64,000 nt of DNA from Bretschneidera sinensis (lineage: Eukaryota; Streptophyta; Magnoliopsida; Brassicales; Akaniaceae), in the NCBI GenBank assembly GCA_023935145.1, contig CM043697.1:59954001-60018000 (forward strand). The letters are read 5' to 3'. The stretch's first letter is position 1; each line of letters opens with the position of its first letter. Made by a program: the position numbers and the translations under genes. The notes beneath the pieces are model-generated. The model saw only the letters and a list, made by a program, of their open reading frames with translations. It was not told the DNA's origin and did not search any database. Positions 44,540-55,876 of this stretch are shown piece after piece.

Positions 44540-46489
44540 TTAAGAAGCCCTTGAGGTATTACAGACCCCCTCCTCCTCGATCGTCGTTCGATACAGAGCT
44601 GAGTCCTTGAAAGCGGCTACGGCGTCCTCCATGGCCGTTCGGGTATGGGCCTCGACCTCCTCCTTAAGCCGCTGCCCTACAGCAACAGCAACAGCAACAG
44701 CAACATCCATCTCTTGAGTGGCTTCAACTCTGGCCTGGTTGATCGCATCCAAGGATACCTGCAGTTGGCAGATAAGCTTAGCGTTGTCATACAGCTTTTG
44801 CTGAGCTCGACCCAACTTCTCGACTGTGTCCAAGCATCGACGTGAAAGCACAGCTAGCAACACACCCAACTGAAACAAAACAAGGACCGTTAGTCATCAG
44901 TAATAATAAAAAAAGGAAAGAAAAAGAAAGACTTTTTACTTGAGAACCTAAGGTCTCAACGGCAGACCAAAATGCCTCGATGGGCTTCCGCGACAGCTCG
45001 AGCATGTCCCAGGATGAAACCCCCAGGACGAGGTGTTCCTAGGGGTGTGAAAAGGAGGAGTCATCAGTCTTCAAGCCTTAGTTGGGTGTGAAGACCGTCA
45101 CACTTGAAGGAGCACCTTAGGACAAGGATGGAACAAGGGGCAAGGCTGGAGCAACCTCCGGCTCAGGGGAGTGTCTGGGAAAGCTCTCCAGGTCGATGAG
45201 GGTAAGGGAAAGAGCCTGTGATCTCTTCCTCGTGCTAGAAGCAAAAAAGGAATGCTTCTCTACTTAGGAAGCCTTCTTTCTTTCCAGGGCAAGCTTCTTG
45301 GCTCGCTCCCTAGCTTTAGCTGTTGCCTCCATCTCTGCCCAAGACATCAATGAAATCCATAAGTATGAAATAAAGAGGAAAGGACATAAAGTAGATCATA
45401 AGCTAAAGCAGTAAACATAAGCAAAATATAAACCAAGTATAAAGTAGTGGGCATGGAGTTACCACTCTCTATAGATGCCTCGGGGCATGGAGGGCAGAGA
45501 CTGCACCTCGCCAACTCCATATTATCATAAAGGACCTGTACATCCATAGGCGCGGCCACTATGGTGCTCACAATCTCCTGCTCACGAATAAGAAGGCTCG
45601 GCTTCTTACATTTCCCTATCTGACCTAAACTTTACATGAGCAAAACCTCGAAACCCCTCTTGTCCTGGATGAAAAAGAAAGTTTTCTTCCACCTTTTAAT
45701 AGAAGATGGTGTCTTCTTCAATAACCTTCTCTTCGCTCGTGAACTAATCACGACTGATCCGATCTGGCCGTGTTTTCTTATCTGGAAGTGGGCCTTGAAA
45801 ACATCGAGACTCATCAGTCCCCCTACCTCCATGCAGACATAGATAAATGCCATGATAAGCCGTATCGAGTTCGGGACCAACTGGTATAGCACTATGTTGA
45901 AATACTGTAGCACTACGCAGAAGAAGGGGTGGAGAGGAAAACGAAGCCTGACCCTCATGTACTGCTCGTACACACATAATTCATAGGGCATGCGATTCAG
46001 AAGGGCATTATAAGCCCTCTCTTTGACCCTGGCTGGCCTGAGGGCGTACTCTTTCAGAATACGGTACGCCCTTCAGATCACCTTAAGATCCTCCTCCCTA
46101 ATTTGGCTAGGAATAGCGTTCGCCATGAACGCCCACTGTTCCCTCTCTTCCACAGCCATATCCTCTTTAATCTCGGCTAAGATGGGGTTCATTTTGTCCT
46201 CACCCTCAGAGGTGGAGTTCTCTTCATACTCCTCCACCACTGTTACATAGGGTACTATAGCTAGTGGCCCCTCCCTAACCCCGATGCCTTCCAAGGTCTC
46301 ACTTTTGGAAGAGGACGAGTCCGTCTCCCTAAATGTGCTACTACTACTACCACTACAACTACTGGGCCTATCGCGCAAACTATCTACTGAAGACATAAGA
46401 AATGGGTAAAAGAGACTCACTTTAAATCTAAATAGCTCGGGAACCTCCTCCTCAATCGAACGCCTTAATATCCCTTCAACTCCAAGCAC
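44540..46489 (-). pseudogene. Antisense reading region of the Tat element (Transposase_28-like)
   Basis: On the strand opposite to pol, in order: 46489-46073 (Ser/Glu-rich, MLGVEGILRR start), 45991-45632 (VYEQYMRVRLRFPLHPFF, LVPNSIRLIMAFIYVC, RLLKKTPSSIKRWKKTFFF), then 45571-45347 and 44878-44540 (Ala/Glu-rich coiled coil with (VA)n). The middle block fits the plant 'putative gypsy type transposon' family (Pfam PF04195). Antisense genes at this place are a known Tat feature of unknown function. A (CAACAG)n run at 44680-44705 encodes the VA repeat. Stops and frame changes make this copy broken. Confidence 0.75.
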
Positions 46490-47124
46490 CCTTGAATCTC
46501 GAAACGACTATGAAGCAACCTCTCACCAAGGACGACTACGAAGCAACCTCTCACTAAACTCAAATTTCCTAGCGCTTTCAAGCTTTAGTATGAGTCTAAG
46601 GGCTCTCAATATTTCTCTCTGAAAATTGCAAGTAGAGTGGAGCAAAACACCCTTATATAGGAGAAAAAGCATGACGAATGAGGCAATTCAAAACCTAACG
46701 TTTGGGAGGACATGACGTTCGAAATACCCGATGTCACTTTTACGTTCTCCAAGGACCCCTAATCGTAATAACACAATGTTTAGCCCGCTCGAGGCACCGT
46801 TTTGTTCCCCAAGGGAACAAGACATTAATGAAATCGCCGTTCTTACTTTGAATAGTTGCACGTATCAAATGGCCCAAACAAGCCACATGTAACGAAAGTT
46901 CTGGAGAACGGTTTAAAGGTTTTTCCCTTTTAAGCCTAAAAAGGATTACCTAAAGCCCAAACATCAGAGCACTCTTTTTTGGCCTAAAGGGAAAAAAACT
47001 CAAGAGTTCACCAAAAAACTCTAACAGAAAAAGCCTAAGAGTCCACCAAAAAACTCCAATAGAAAAAGCCCAATAATCCACCAAGAACTTCGAAAGGAGG
47101 ACCCAGATTAAAGTCTCCAAGGTC
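46490..47124. other. Noncoding stretch of Tat 3' region
   Basis: Contains the antisense leader and, at 46495-46560, a short direct repeat (GAAGCAACCTCTCAC twice). Nothing else recognised. Confidence 0.5.
46651..46660 (-). promoter_or_regulatory. TATA box for the antisense region
   Basis: CTATATAAGG on the minus strand, about 160 bp upstream of the antisense start at 46489, in a T/C-rich leader. A sequence signature only; transcription is not shown. Confidence 0.55.
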
Positions 47125-47930
47125 GAGCATAGTGATTACTCCTTATATGCTCGGACCAATGTCTCTAAAGGTGAGCATATTGACTGTTGCTCATATATTC
47201 GGACCAATATCTCCAAAGTCGAGCATATTGACTGCTCCTTATACGCTCGGACCAATGTCTCAAAGGCCGAGCATATTGACTGCTCCTAACATACTCAGAC
47301 CAACGTCTCCAAGGTCGAGCATATTGACTGCTCCTCACATGCTCGAACCAACGTCTCTAAGGCCGAGCATATTGACTATTGCTTACATGCTTGGACTAAC
47401 ATCTCCAAGGTTAAGCATATTGACTGCTGTTCATATACTCGGACCAATGTATCCAAGGCTGAGCATATTGACTACCGCTTATATGCTCAAACTAACGTCT
47501 CAAAGGCCGAGCATATTGACTGATGTTCATACGCTTGGACCAATGTCTCTAAGGCCAAGCGTATTGACTGCTCCTCACATAATCGAGCCAACGTCTCTAA
47601 GATTGAGCATATTGACTGATGCTTATATGCTCGGACCATTGTCTCTAAGGCGGAGCATATTGACTGCTCCTCATATACTCGGACCAACGTCTTCAAGGCG
47701 GAGCATATTGACTGCTCTTCATGTACTTGGACCAATGTCTCCAAAGCCGAGCATATTAACTGCTCCTCATACGCTCAGACCAATGTCTCTAAGGTCGAAC
47801 ATATTGACTGCTCCCCACATGCTTGGATTAATGTCTCAAAAGCCTAGCATATTGACTGCTCCTCACATACTCGAACTAATATCTCAAAGGCCGAGCATAT
47901 TGACTACTCGAACCAACGTCTCCCAAGCCA
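47125..47930 (+). repeat. 48-bp tandem array (about 17 units)
   Basis: Units starting GAGCATATTGACTGCTCC recur at exactly 48-base spacing from 47125 to 47893 with no net insertion or deletion over 16 full units; the last is shortened. Units differ by point changes. Because 48 is a multiple of three, long frames (47132-47995 plus, 47487-47744 minus) stay open as a by-product. It lies just before the 3' LTR, the place where Tat/Ogre elements are known to carry variable tandem repeats. Confidence 0.97.
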
Positions 47931-47987
47931 AAGTCCCATCATACTTCCTTAGAGCACATAAATGCACTCAAGGAAGTAGGGAGCCTC

Positions 47988-48580
47988 TGATATAGATAAA
48001 AGATACCACCTAATGACATGAGGACACATGGACAAACTCCCCGCCAGTAGTGTGAAGACATGTGGACAACTTCCCCCAGTAGCGAGAAGACACGTGGACG
48101 ATCCCTCTCCAATAAATTGACAGCACATGGACGATTAGTTAACAACTCCAATGTCACTCATAATCTCCTCTATACCGAGTTGCAAGCATAATTCCAGAGA
48201 TTGCCACTCCTAGACATCCCCGCACAGACCTGTAAACTTGATTCCAAGGATCACAGCCATCCCTAGGCAATTGGTTATACTTGCTGGCAGAGGGACGGGA
48301 TCTCCGGGATTGCCCCATCCCGGCCACGTAGGCAACCTCAACTCCAAAACACTATAAAATGGCCAAGGTATGCTAGCACAATTCATCTTCAATTTCAAGC
48401 TCATTACTGAAAACGCTAGTATCATTATTCTTTTAATTTCTCCAACACTTACACTAACAAAAGTGTCGACGAAGGCATCACACCCCTTTCCTCCAGTGAC
48501 TCTCTAGTTCACCCCTATTTCCTTCTGTAGGCCACTGAAGCACTGACCTCCAGCTCAACAACATATTAAAGGCATCAACA
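47988..48580 (+). repeat. 3' LTR of Tat element
   Basis: 593 bp, preceded by AAGTAGGGAGCCTC. It matches the 5' LTR throughout; the G-box is altered here to CCACGTAG and the TATA reads CTATAAAAT. Confidence 0.92.
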
Positions 48581-48585
48581 ATGGC

Positions 48586-50440
48586 CAAACTGAACTGGAA
48601 GTTGAAAAGGTGTAAAGATGAGATTTTGGTGAAGACTAGTACTAACAAGTATATTTATAGGAAAGTGAAGCCTTCTTAAAGGAGAGAGACTCTTCCAAGA
48701 AGGCATTAAATGGGCTGTTAAGAATGACCACAACATAGCCCATTTTATAAGATTTTCTTTGTACCTATGGAGAAGGATTATTCTATGAGAGTGAGAGAGA
48801 TGATTGTGGATGGAAACTGGGATTTCTCTTTCCTATCAATTAAGTTTCCTGAAAATATTTGTAATGTTATCAAGTCTATATCTATTAGTGCAAATAGGAG
48901 TAGTGAGGATAGGTTAATTTCTGGGCAAACTAGCTTTGGGGATTTTGACTTGCAAACTACCTATAACCTTAAGGATTTTAAAGACCATAATTTCCATCAC
49001 TCTAGAACTTGGGACTGGATATGGAAATTACCTACTCATTACATAACCAAATTATTTTCTTTCTGTGGTTGGCTTGCCATGATAAACTTGCTACTAAAGT
49101 TGAACTCCGTCATAGACATATCCAAATTGATCCTTACTGTGACCTTTGTTCTAATGAGGTTGAGACCCCGTTGCATATTTTCAGAGACTGCTAACTTGCC
49201 TAAGATATTTGGGATCTGCAGGATCTTTAAACCATACATGACATCCATAACTTCAAATCTACTTTTGATGTTTTAAAGAGTTTTAACTCCTTTAAGGGTG
49301 TTATTGGGTTCCACACTTCTTGGACAGTTGTGTCCATTCAAGTTTGTGTTCATCTTTGGGAGGCAAGATTCAAGAAAAAACTTTTCATAGAAGGCTCCCT
49401 CCAAACTGCTTTCAAGATATATGAAATTGTGAAAAACAATCTTCCAAAGTTTTATTTCTTTAGCCTTTCTATTTTTTCAAGAATGTTTCTAAGTGATGTG
49501 TCATAGTCCATTGGAAACCCCCTCTTACTGGCTGGGCTATACTTAAGACAGATAGTTGGTCTTTGGGGAATCCAGTTAAGGCTGGTATGGATGGTTGGTC
49601 TGAGAGGGGAAACTGGATTTGTGGATTCAACAAAACCTGCAAAAGAAGTCTCCTAGAGTTTTTGTACTCTAGGGAGGAATCTCCGACACTTAAGTTTGTG
49701 AACACTCTTAAAAAGTAAATAGGATAGATTCTTTAAGAGGTAAGAGAATATTTGAGAGGAGGAGAGAATTGGGTAGACTCTCTTTGCTCCTCCTGTATTA
49801 TCTCCCTATACCTGTGACTCTTTCTTTGTTTTCTACCTTCTTTTGTGGTGTTTGGATTCTCTCTCTTTTTATCAGCATGTCTATATTTATGTGCGTTCTT
49901 GTGTCTTTTTCCTCCCCTTGTTCTCTTCTTCTTATTATTATTATGCTTGTGTTTGAAGATGGGCGCCTCTTTATATAGGCGTGACATATGTCGCTGATTT
50001 TTCAGGGTATGACACTATTAGATTGGTCTCAGTGCCTTGAGCCTCACAACGGACAATTCTTTGTACTTAAGGTATGACTTTCTTCTTAGCTATCTCATCA
50101 TCGTTTTAGGAGGTATGACTTCAATAGTTGGCCCGAGTCACTTCGTCGCTCGGGAGTTATTGAGTAGCCACGTGTGGGACTATCCTTGGGCCGTATTATT
50201 TGGGTCATATCAATATCCAACAATTGGTACATTTTTATCACAGAGGTTAAGAGCAGTTTGGCCAACCAAGTAGCTGACAGCCTTGCTAAGGAGGGAGCTT
50301 CCTCTGATGGTGGTTCTTTGTTTGATTCCCCTCCTTTGTTGGGGCTTTTATTTCAAGTTGATTGTAGGGGAGTGGCTACCCAAGACTTGTTGTTTCAAGT
50401 TCTTAGTTTAATGCAATTCTAGTTTATAAAAAAAAAAGAA
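48586..50440 (+). mobile_element. LINE, right part (zf-RVT and RNase H), split by the Tat element
   Basis: Continues the LINE from 27999: AKLNWKLKRCKDEI, then MRVREMIVDGNWDFSFL, SEDRLISGQTSFGDFDL, FFLWLACHDKLATKVELRH and YCDLCSNEVETPLHIFRDC (zf-RVT, with a frameshift), then an RNase H piece at about 49510-49660 (AILKTDSWSLGNPVKAG, NWICGFNK) and its end at 50215-50420 (VKSSLANQVADSLAKEGAS). Ends in an A-rich tail at 50430. The region 49720-50200 between the two RNase H pieces does not fit; it has a TTTATATAGGCG promoter-like word near 49970 and may be a further LTR-like insertion. Confidence 0.8.
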
Positions 50441-51378
50441 AAATATTATGAACTATTTTTTATATAGTAAATGAGATCATTTATGGTGGGCGATCTGAAA
50501 TATTAGATGAAAAAATTAATGGAAAATCGAGATTGCACCGTAAATTTAGTATGAATTTTATTGTTTTTACCTTTAGATGAGTTTTTACTATTTTATCTCT
50601 AATCAATAAAACGACTGTTTTACCTTTAAAATGCCACGTCTCATTGAATTTTTACCCATATGCAGAAAAAGTTAGTAAAAGATAGACAGAATTAGCATCC
50701 TTTCATTGTATCCAGTTTCCCTATGGGGTGATGAGAAATATACTGATAATTAATTATTAATTATCCCAAATCCAACTAGCTATAGGCGTGCATCCAGAAA
50801 GATTCGCCAAGCCATACTTTGGCGCGCAGTAAATGAAAATGATCATCTTACAGCTATGTATCTTAGTTTATGTCAATAATTCAATAATAGACAAAACCTA
50901 GGACTGAGTTATTGAAATGAAAAATTTCTGTTTAGTCCGAATTCATGAAAGATACATAGCACATAAGGATCATCTCATATCATTGGAGTAAAAAAAAAAA
51001 AAATATGTTTTTCTCTCTTTTCTCGTACAATCTAATGACGATATAAACTCTTGTATCATGTATTTTTTATGGATATATGCTAAATAAGAACTTTTCTATG
51101 ACAAATATATCACATATTAATATTATAATTAGAAGGAAAGCGAGTTCATATACATTAAGATTAATTTAAAAAAAATCTAATTAATTAATTAAGTGTTTCC
51201 AGCTTCATTATGTATTGTTGATTGGAGAGACAACAAAATGGTGATAGAAATGGCGATGAATCTAATGCCATAAACGTTACAAACTATGGCTTTTGAGGGG
51301 CTATAACTAAGTTCAGTGTCACCATATTTCTCTCTTATTGATTAAGCTCTCAATTAATTTCAAGTCTCCAGAACCACA
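50441..51378. other. AT-rich intergenic DNA upstream of the NPF gene
   Basis: No repeat or gene recognised. The promoter of the downstream transporter should lie in its right part; I cannot point to a convincing TATA box. Confidence 0.5.
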
Positions 51379-51633
51379 ATGGTAATTAATTAAGTCTCAT
51401 CCTTAATTTCTCTTCCGACCGATCACCATCTCCATCGACATGATCTCTTTAATTCTTATGCATGCTGATGTAAATTTTTTCTTGTGTACGTACTCTTGTC
51501 CATGCAGGGAGGCGAGGAGGCTACCAAAGCGGACTCTTCTTCATTAGTGAACAAGGAGAAAGGAGGTTTTAGAGCTTCCATGTATATTTTTGGTAAGCAT
51601 AATATTAAAATTAATTATTCCACTAATTAATTT

Positions 51634-51671
<38 letters not shown>

Positions 51672-53796
51672 GTGTGTGTGTGTTTTCCAATTCAGATTCT
51701 GATTTTGTCTTAATTTTTATATGTACAATAGCGTTGGTGGGATTGGAAAACATGGGTTTTATAGCGAGCATGGTGAGCATGGTTCTTTACTTTCATGATG
51801 TGATGCACTTTTACATACCCGGCGCTGCAAATACTCTTACAAATTTTTTGGGTTCAACTTTCTTGCTCTCCCTGGTTGGTGGCTTCATCTCCGACACATA
51901 TTTAAGCAGATTTACTACATGTTTGCTTTTTGGAATGCTCGAAATACTGGTAATTAATTAATTACTTAAGATATAATATTATATTACTCAATTAAAATGC
52001 AAATTAAACGCATAGTTGTTTATGGGTTTTGTTGTAGGCTTTGGTGGTGGTGACAATTCAAGCATACTCAAAAGAGCTGCATCCAAAAGAATGCGGCAAG
52101 CCAAATTGCCTAAAAACTGGTAGTAGTATAGCAATTTTGTTCTATGGCTCCTTGTGTTTGTTAGCGTTGGGTTATGGTGGAGTCAGAGGTTCTCTTCCTG
52201 CTCTTGGTGCTGACCAATTCGATCAAAAGAACCCAAAGGAAGCCAAGGCACTAGCAAGTTATTTCAATTATCTATTGCTTACTACCACAATTGGAGCTAC
52301 AATTGGAGTCACTGGCATTGTGTACGTTAGCACTGAAAAAGATTGGTATTGGGGTTTTTTCATATGTTCTGTGGCTGCCTTTATTGGTTTTGTTATTCTT
52401 TCCCTTGGCAAGCCTTTCTACCGTCTCCATGCTCCTGTTGAAAGCCCCCTCATCAGGGTTACTCAGGTTCCTTCAATATTAATTAATTTCTCTCTCTCAA
52501 AATTAACTACTCCAAGAAGATCTAATTAATTAATTTTGACACAGGTTATAGTTGTTTCAATAAAAAACAGACTGTTACCAATGCCAGAGAACCCTGATGA
52601 ATTCTACGAGATCAATGAAAAACAAGCAGATTTAACCCAGGAAAGAATCTCACACACCAACCAATTTAGGTAATGTACATGGTTATCACTGTGAGTAATT
52701 TATATGTGACCCACATGAACAAGAGAGAAATAAGCAATATACGCACTCGTTCATTGAAAAATTTCTCTCATGATCAGATATGTTTAATGGAGTATATTAT
52801 AATTAAAGAATTCCATTAATTAAACCCTGCAGATGCTTAGACAAAGCAGCAATTCTCCCCAAAGACTCTGAGCCTGCGCCATGGATGGTTTGCACAGTGA
52901 GTCAAGTTGAAGAAGTGAAAATTCTAACAAGAATGCTACCCATTTTAGCAAGTACCATCATAATGAACACTTGTTTAGCACAGCTGCAAACGTTCTCTGT
53001 ACAGCAAGGCGTTAGGATGGAACCCCATCTCGGCTCTCTCAAGGTTCCAGCTCCCTCAATTCCAGTGATCCCTCTAGTTTTCATGTCATTTCTGCTTCCC
53101 CTCTACGAGTTTGTTTTCGTTCCTTTCATAAGAAAGATCACTCACCATCCATCAGGAATCACACAACTTCAACGTGTTGGAGTCGGACTAGTCCTATCTG
53201 TCATTTCAATGGCTGTGGCAGGCATTGTTGAGGTTAAGAGAAGAAATCATGCTAATCAATACCCAACTGAAAAGCCAATAAGTCTGTTTTGGTTATCCTT
53301 GCAATATGGTATATTTGGAATTGCAGACATGTTCACTCTTGTTGGACTACTAGAATTCTTCTACAAGGAAGCACCAATAGGCATGAGATCACTTTCTACT
53401 TCATTCACTTGGTTATCTTTATCTTTTGGTTACTTCTTGAGCAGTGTATTGGTTGAGGTAATAAACAAGGTGACTGAGAAAGTTGCACCAAGCAAACAAG
53501 GATGGTTGTATGGGCAAGACATAAACAGGAACAATGTCGATCTCTTCTACTGGTTCTTGGCCATCCTTAGTTGCCTAAACTTTGCAAACTTTCTCTACTG
53601 GGCATCATGGTACAAATACAAATCAGAAGATCAGCCAGATGATGATTCTATTAATGAAAATCCAAAGGCTTTAAATGGATCATCGCCTGCCAAGGAGTTA
53701 AACACTGATCAGGATAGTGGAGGGGAAAGGACAAATGAAGCTCCCTCTTCTGATCAAACAGAGCCTGCAACTAAAGAAACCGAAGCAAGTTCTTGA
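51379..53796 (+). CDS. NPF4: NRT1/PTR-family transporter, NPF4-type, six exons, intact
   Basis: Exons 51379-51381, 51508-51592, 51732-51949, 52038-52466, 52545-52669 and 52833-53796; all introns GT..AG, total 607 residues with no stop. The first exon is the ATG alone. Family words: GGFRASMYIFALVGLENMG, NTLTNFLGSTFLLSLVGGF, SDTYLSRF, GYGGVRGSLPALGADQFD (PTR motif), YWGFFICSVAAF, HTNQFRCLDKAAI, TCLAQLQTFSVQQG, GITQLQRVGVGLVLS, ISLFWLSLQYGIFGIADMF and FYWFLAILSCLNF. Predicted 12-span plasma-membrane transporter. Close to Arabidopsis NPF4.5/4.6; that group includes nitrate and abscisic-acid carriers, so the substrate is not settled. The usual ExxER in the first span is replaced by LENMG (Glu35). 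A hydrophilic Ser/Glu tail of about 55 residues ends the protein. Confidence 0.95.
51636..51683. repeat. (TA)n(TG)n microsatellite in NPF intron 2
   Basis: About 48 bases of TA then TG dinucleotides between exons 2 and 3. Confidence 0.92.
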
Positions 53797-55019
53797 AGCC
53801 CACAACATGATGAAATGAAAACCTCTCGAAATATTGTAGCAGTTGGTTGCTAGAACTTTTATCAACAAGAATGCATTCTCATTTACATGATGTACTACAC
53901 AATCTGTTTTGTGTGTTTGATTAAGTCTGTGATCTATATTGACACTATTTCATAATTAATTTTATGTTTATTTTTGCCTATTATGGATTGGAGTATATCA
54001 TATGATTATGATAAGAGAATTAGCAACTTGCCCCATAATAAATTATTTGAATTAAAAATATGTACTTACTACTTCCATCGAGTAAGTATTCTCAAAATGG
54101 TCAGAGAAATCATGCGGCGTTGTAGTATGCTACAGAAAGGCAGGAGTTTTTTTTTTTCCTAAATAGGTGTAGTTAAAAAATCATAATTCCCAATAAGAGT
54201 TTTTTTTAAACTTATTTATTAAAATAGGATACTTTATACCATATCACTAAATGAAAATAAATAAATAAAAAAAATTACATTTAACCACCTATAGTATGAC
54301 CTAACCTACATATAAGGACATATAGTTTCAAAATATACAAATACCCCCATAGAATATGCATTTTTGGATTTAAGATAACAGATACCCCACCGTTAAATTA
54401 TTGTTAGTCAAATATGTTATTTTCGGTCAATCACCATTACACATCAGCATTAATTTGGAAATATCCCCATAGTACCCTTTATGTGTTCTATAATCCTTTA
54501 TACTTGATTCATAAAGTCCACCTTCGTTATTCTTCAGCAAGCTTATGTTCTTCAGCCATTCACATCTCAACCTTCATTTATTTTCTTATGAGAGGTAGAC
54601 TGAGCTTCTTTTCTCTTCCATTTCTTCGTTGTGGGTGCAAATTTGACCAAGATCTGACGAGAAAGTGTCTTGGGCAAAATTATTTTTTGTTCACGGCAGA
54701 GGTATGTATCCCGAAAATGAGTGGTGAAATTAAGTTATCTTTTTGCATCTCCTTGAAAATGTTTCCTGAAAATTGGTTGATTTTTGTTAAATTTTTTTTA
54801 CCTAAATACAGGTAATGATTCAGTGCAGTAATGTGTGTGGTTGGTAATTGGGTAATGTGTGTGTTTGGTTGTTGGGCAATAGGTATGAACTATTACTTAT
54901 AATCTGGGAAAAACTGATTGTTTTGTTATGTGTAGTTACTGAAGTTTTCATCGTTTGCAACATGTTCAATTGAATGCTTCAATGAAGCTTTATTGATGAT
55001 TTTGCAGGTTGCCTATATA
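53797..55019. other. 3' flank of NPF and noncoding DNA
   Basis: AT-rich. The region 54270-54480 with ACCACCTATAGTATGACC and CAAATACCCCCATAG looks like a transposon terminus (possibly the far end of the MuDR-like element) but I found no partner. An acceptor TTTTGCAG lies at 55000-55007. Confidence 0.4.
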
Positions 55020-55413
55020 ATGTCATATTCTAGTGTCAACGAGATCCGCTTTCATCTCAAATACGATAACTGGAATTGTAGATGTGGGCAAAGAGCTACT
55101 ATAAGAATAGTGGAATCAAAGAAAAACAAGAACAAATTGTATTGTACGGAGTACTTGTGAATCTGGACTTGGTTGTTTCTTTGCTTAGTGTTTGCCTATT
55201 AATGATTATGCTGCAACAAAGATAAACAACCATGAGCACCTAGTTGATTCATATAGAGAAAGTCAAAGGTTAAGAGAGGATATTAGAGAAATGTTTAGAA
55301 ATGTGCATTCTGTTGATATTGGGATTGGGGGCATGAGATTGCTCTTAGTTGCAAGTATAGTTTGTAATGTGTTTACTTTTCTTTTGATGTTCCTCTTTCT
55401 ATTAAGAACTTAA
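55008..55413 (+). pseudogene. GRF zinc-finger, coiled-coil, membrane-tail protein remnant
   Basis: From the ATG at 55020: FHLKYDNWNCRCGQRATIRI (CxCG start of a zf-GRF), KNKLYCTEY, then a one-base excess shifts the frame to CESGLGCFFA and a TAG where GRF has Trp. After that LPINDYAATKINNHEHL, a charged helix (YRESQRLREDIREMF) and a C-terminal hydrophobic span (LLLVASIVCNVFTFLLMFLF). Short GRF-coiled-coil-TM proteins are widespread in plants with unclear role. Placed after an acceptor-like TTTTGCAG. Confidence 0.75.
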
Positions 55414-55876
55414 GACATCTTTGTAATTGAATTTGTCTTCAATGAAAATGTCATTGTAATGGTTTACTGACATTATATGTTTGTTTACCATGTTGGATCA
55501 GACTCTGCATTATAAAATAGTTTTGGTCCCCACTAAGCATTATTGAGATGAGACTACTTAATTAATGATCCCATATACAAATTGGTTATAGTAAAATGAA
55601 CATATTATGAAAAAAAAAAATTTGATTCCATTCAAAAAGCAACACTTACAAAAAGTAGTCAATATTGATTCTTACAACTTGTTGAATAATCACTAATAAT
55701 CTTCCCAGAAAAAAAGCAATGCATAGTTTCTACTAAACTAATCACAACACAATTCTCATATATTGATAAAACACATCTGTCAACACAGATCAAAAGCAAT
55801 ATGAAGCACTCTTTGGAGTAAATACACATCCATAAATGAAGATACATAACATTGCTATCAAAACACATATACTAAG
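55414..55876. other. Noncoding gap between convergent GRF and transposase remnants
   Basis: AT-rich; both neighbours point toward it, so it would contain their 3' UTRs. Confidence 0.5.

Larger units (their letters stand above)
28000..48580 (+). mobile_element. Tat-type Ty3 element, 10.4 kb plus nested Athila
   Basis: LTRs 28000-28599 and 47988-48580 (TGATA..TCAACA) are flanked by the perfect target duplication ATGGC (27995-27999 and 48581-48585). Without the nested element it is 10,380 bp. Order: gag, protease, RT, RNase H, a second archaeal-type RNase H, integrase, an antisense reading region and a tandem array. The second RNase H and long post-integrase region with antisense frame are known traits of the Tat lineage. 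Many stops make it inactive. Confidence 0.92.

Noticed and set aside
47125..47930. CRISPR-like array
   Set aside because: Units are contiguous and wholly similar; there are no unique spacers, and the context is a plant retrotransposon.
47132..47995. 288-residue open frame with 16-residue periodicity
   Set aside because: It is open only because the 48-bp repeat unit is a multiple of three and lacks stops; parallel frames on the other strand are open too. Kept as a repeat.
48767..49276. 169-residue apparent protein
   Set aside because: Only the N-terminal half matches LINE zf-RVT; the other half is out of frame with the true continuation, so it is part of the LINE and not a separate gene.
54414..54815. 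133-residue frame downstream of NPF
   Set aside because: Composition is random and no splice or family signals support it.
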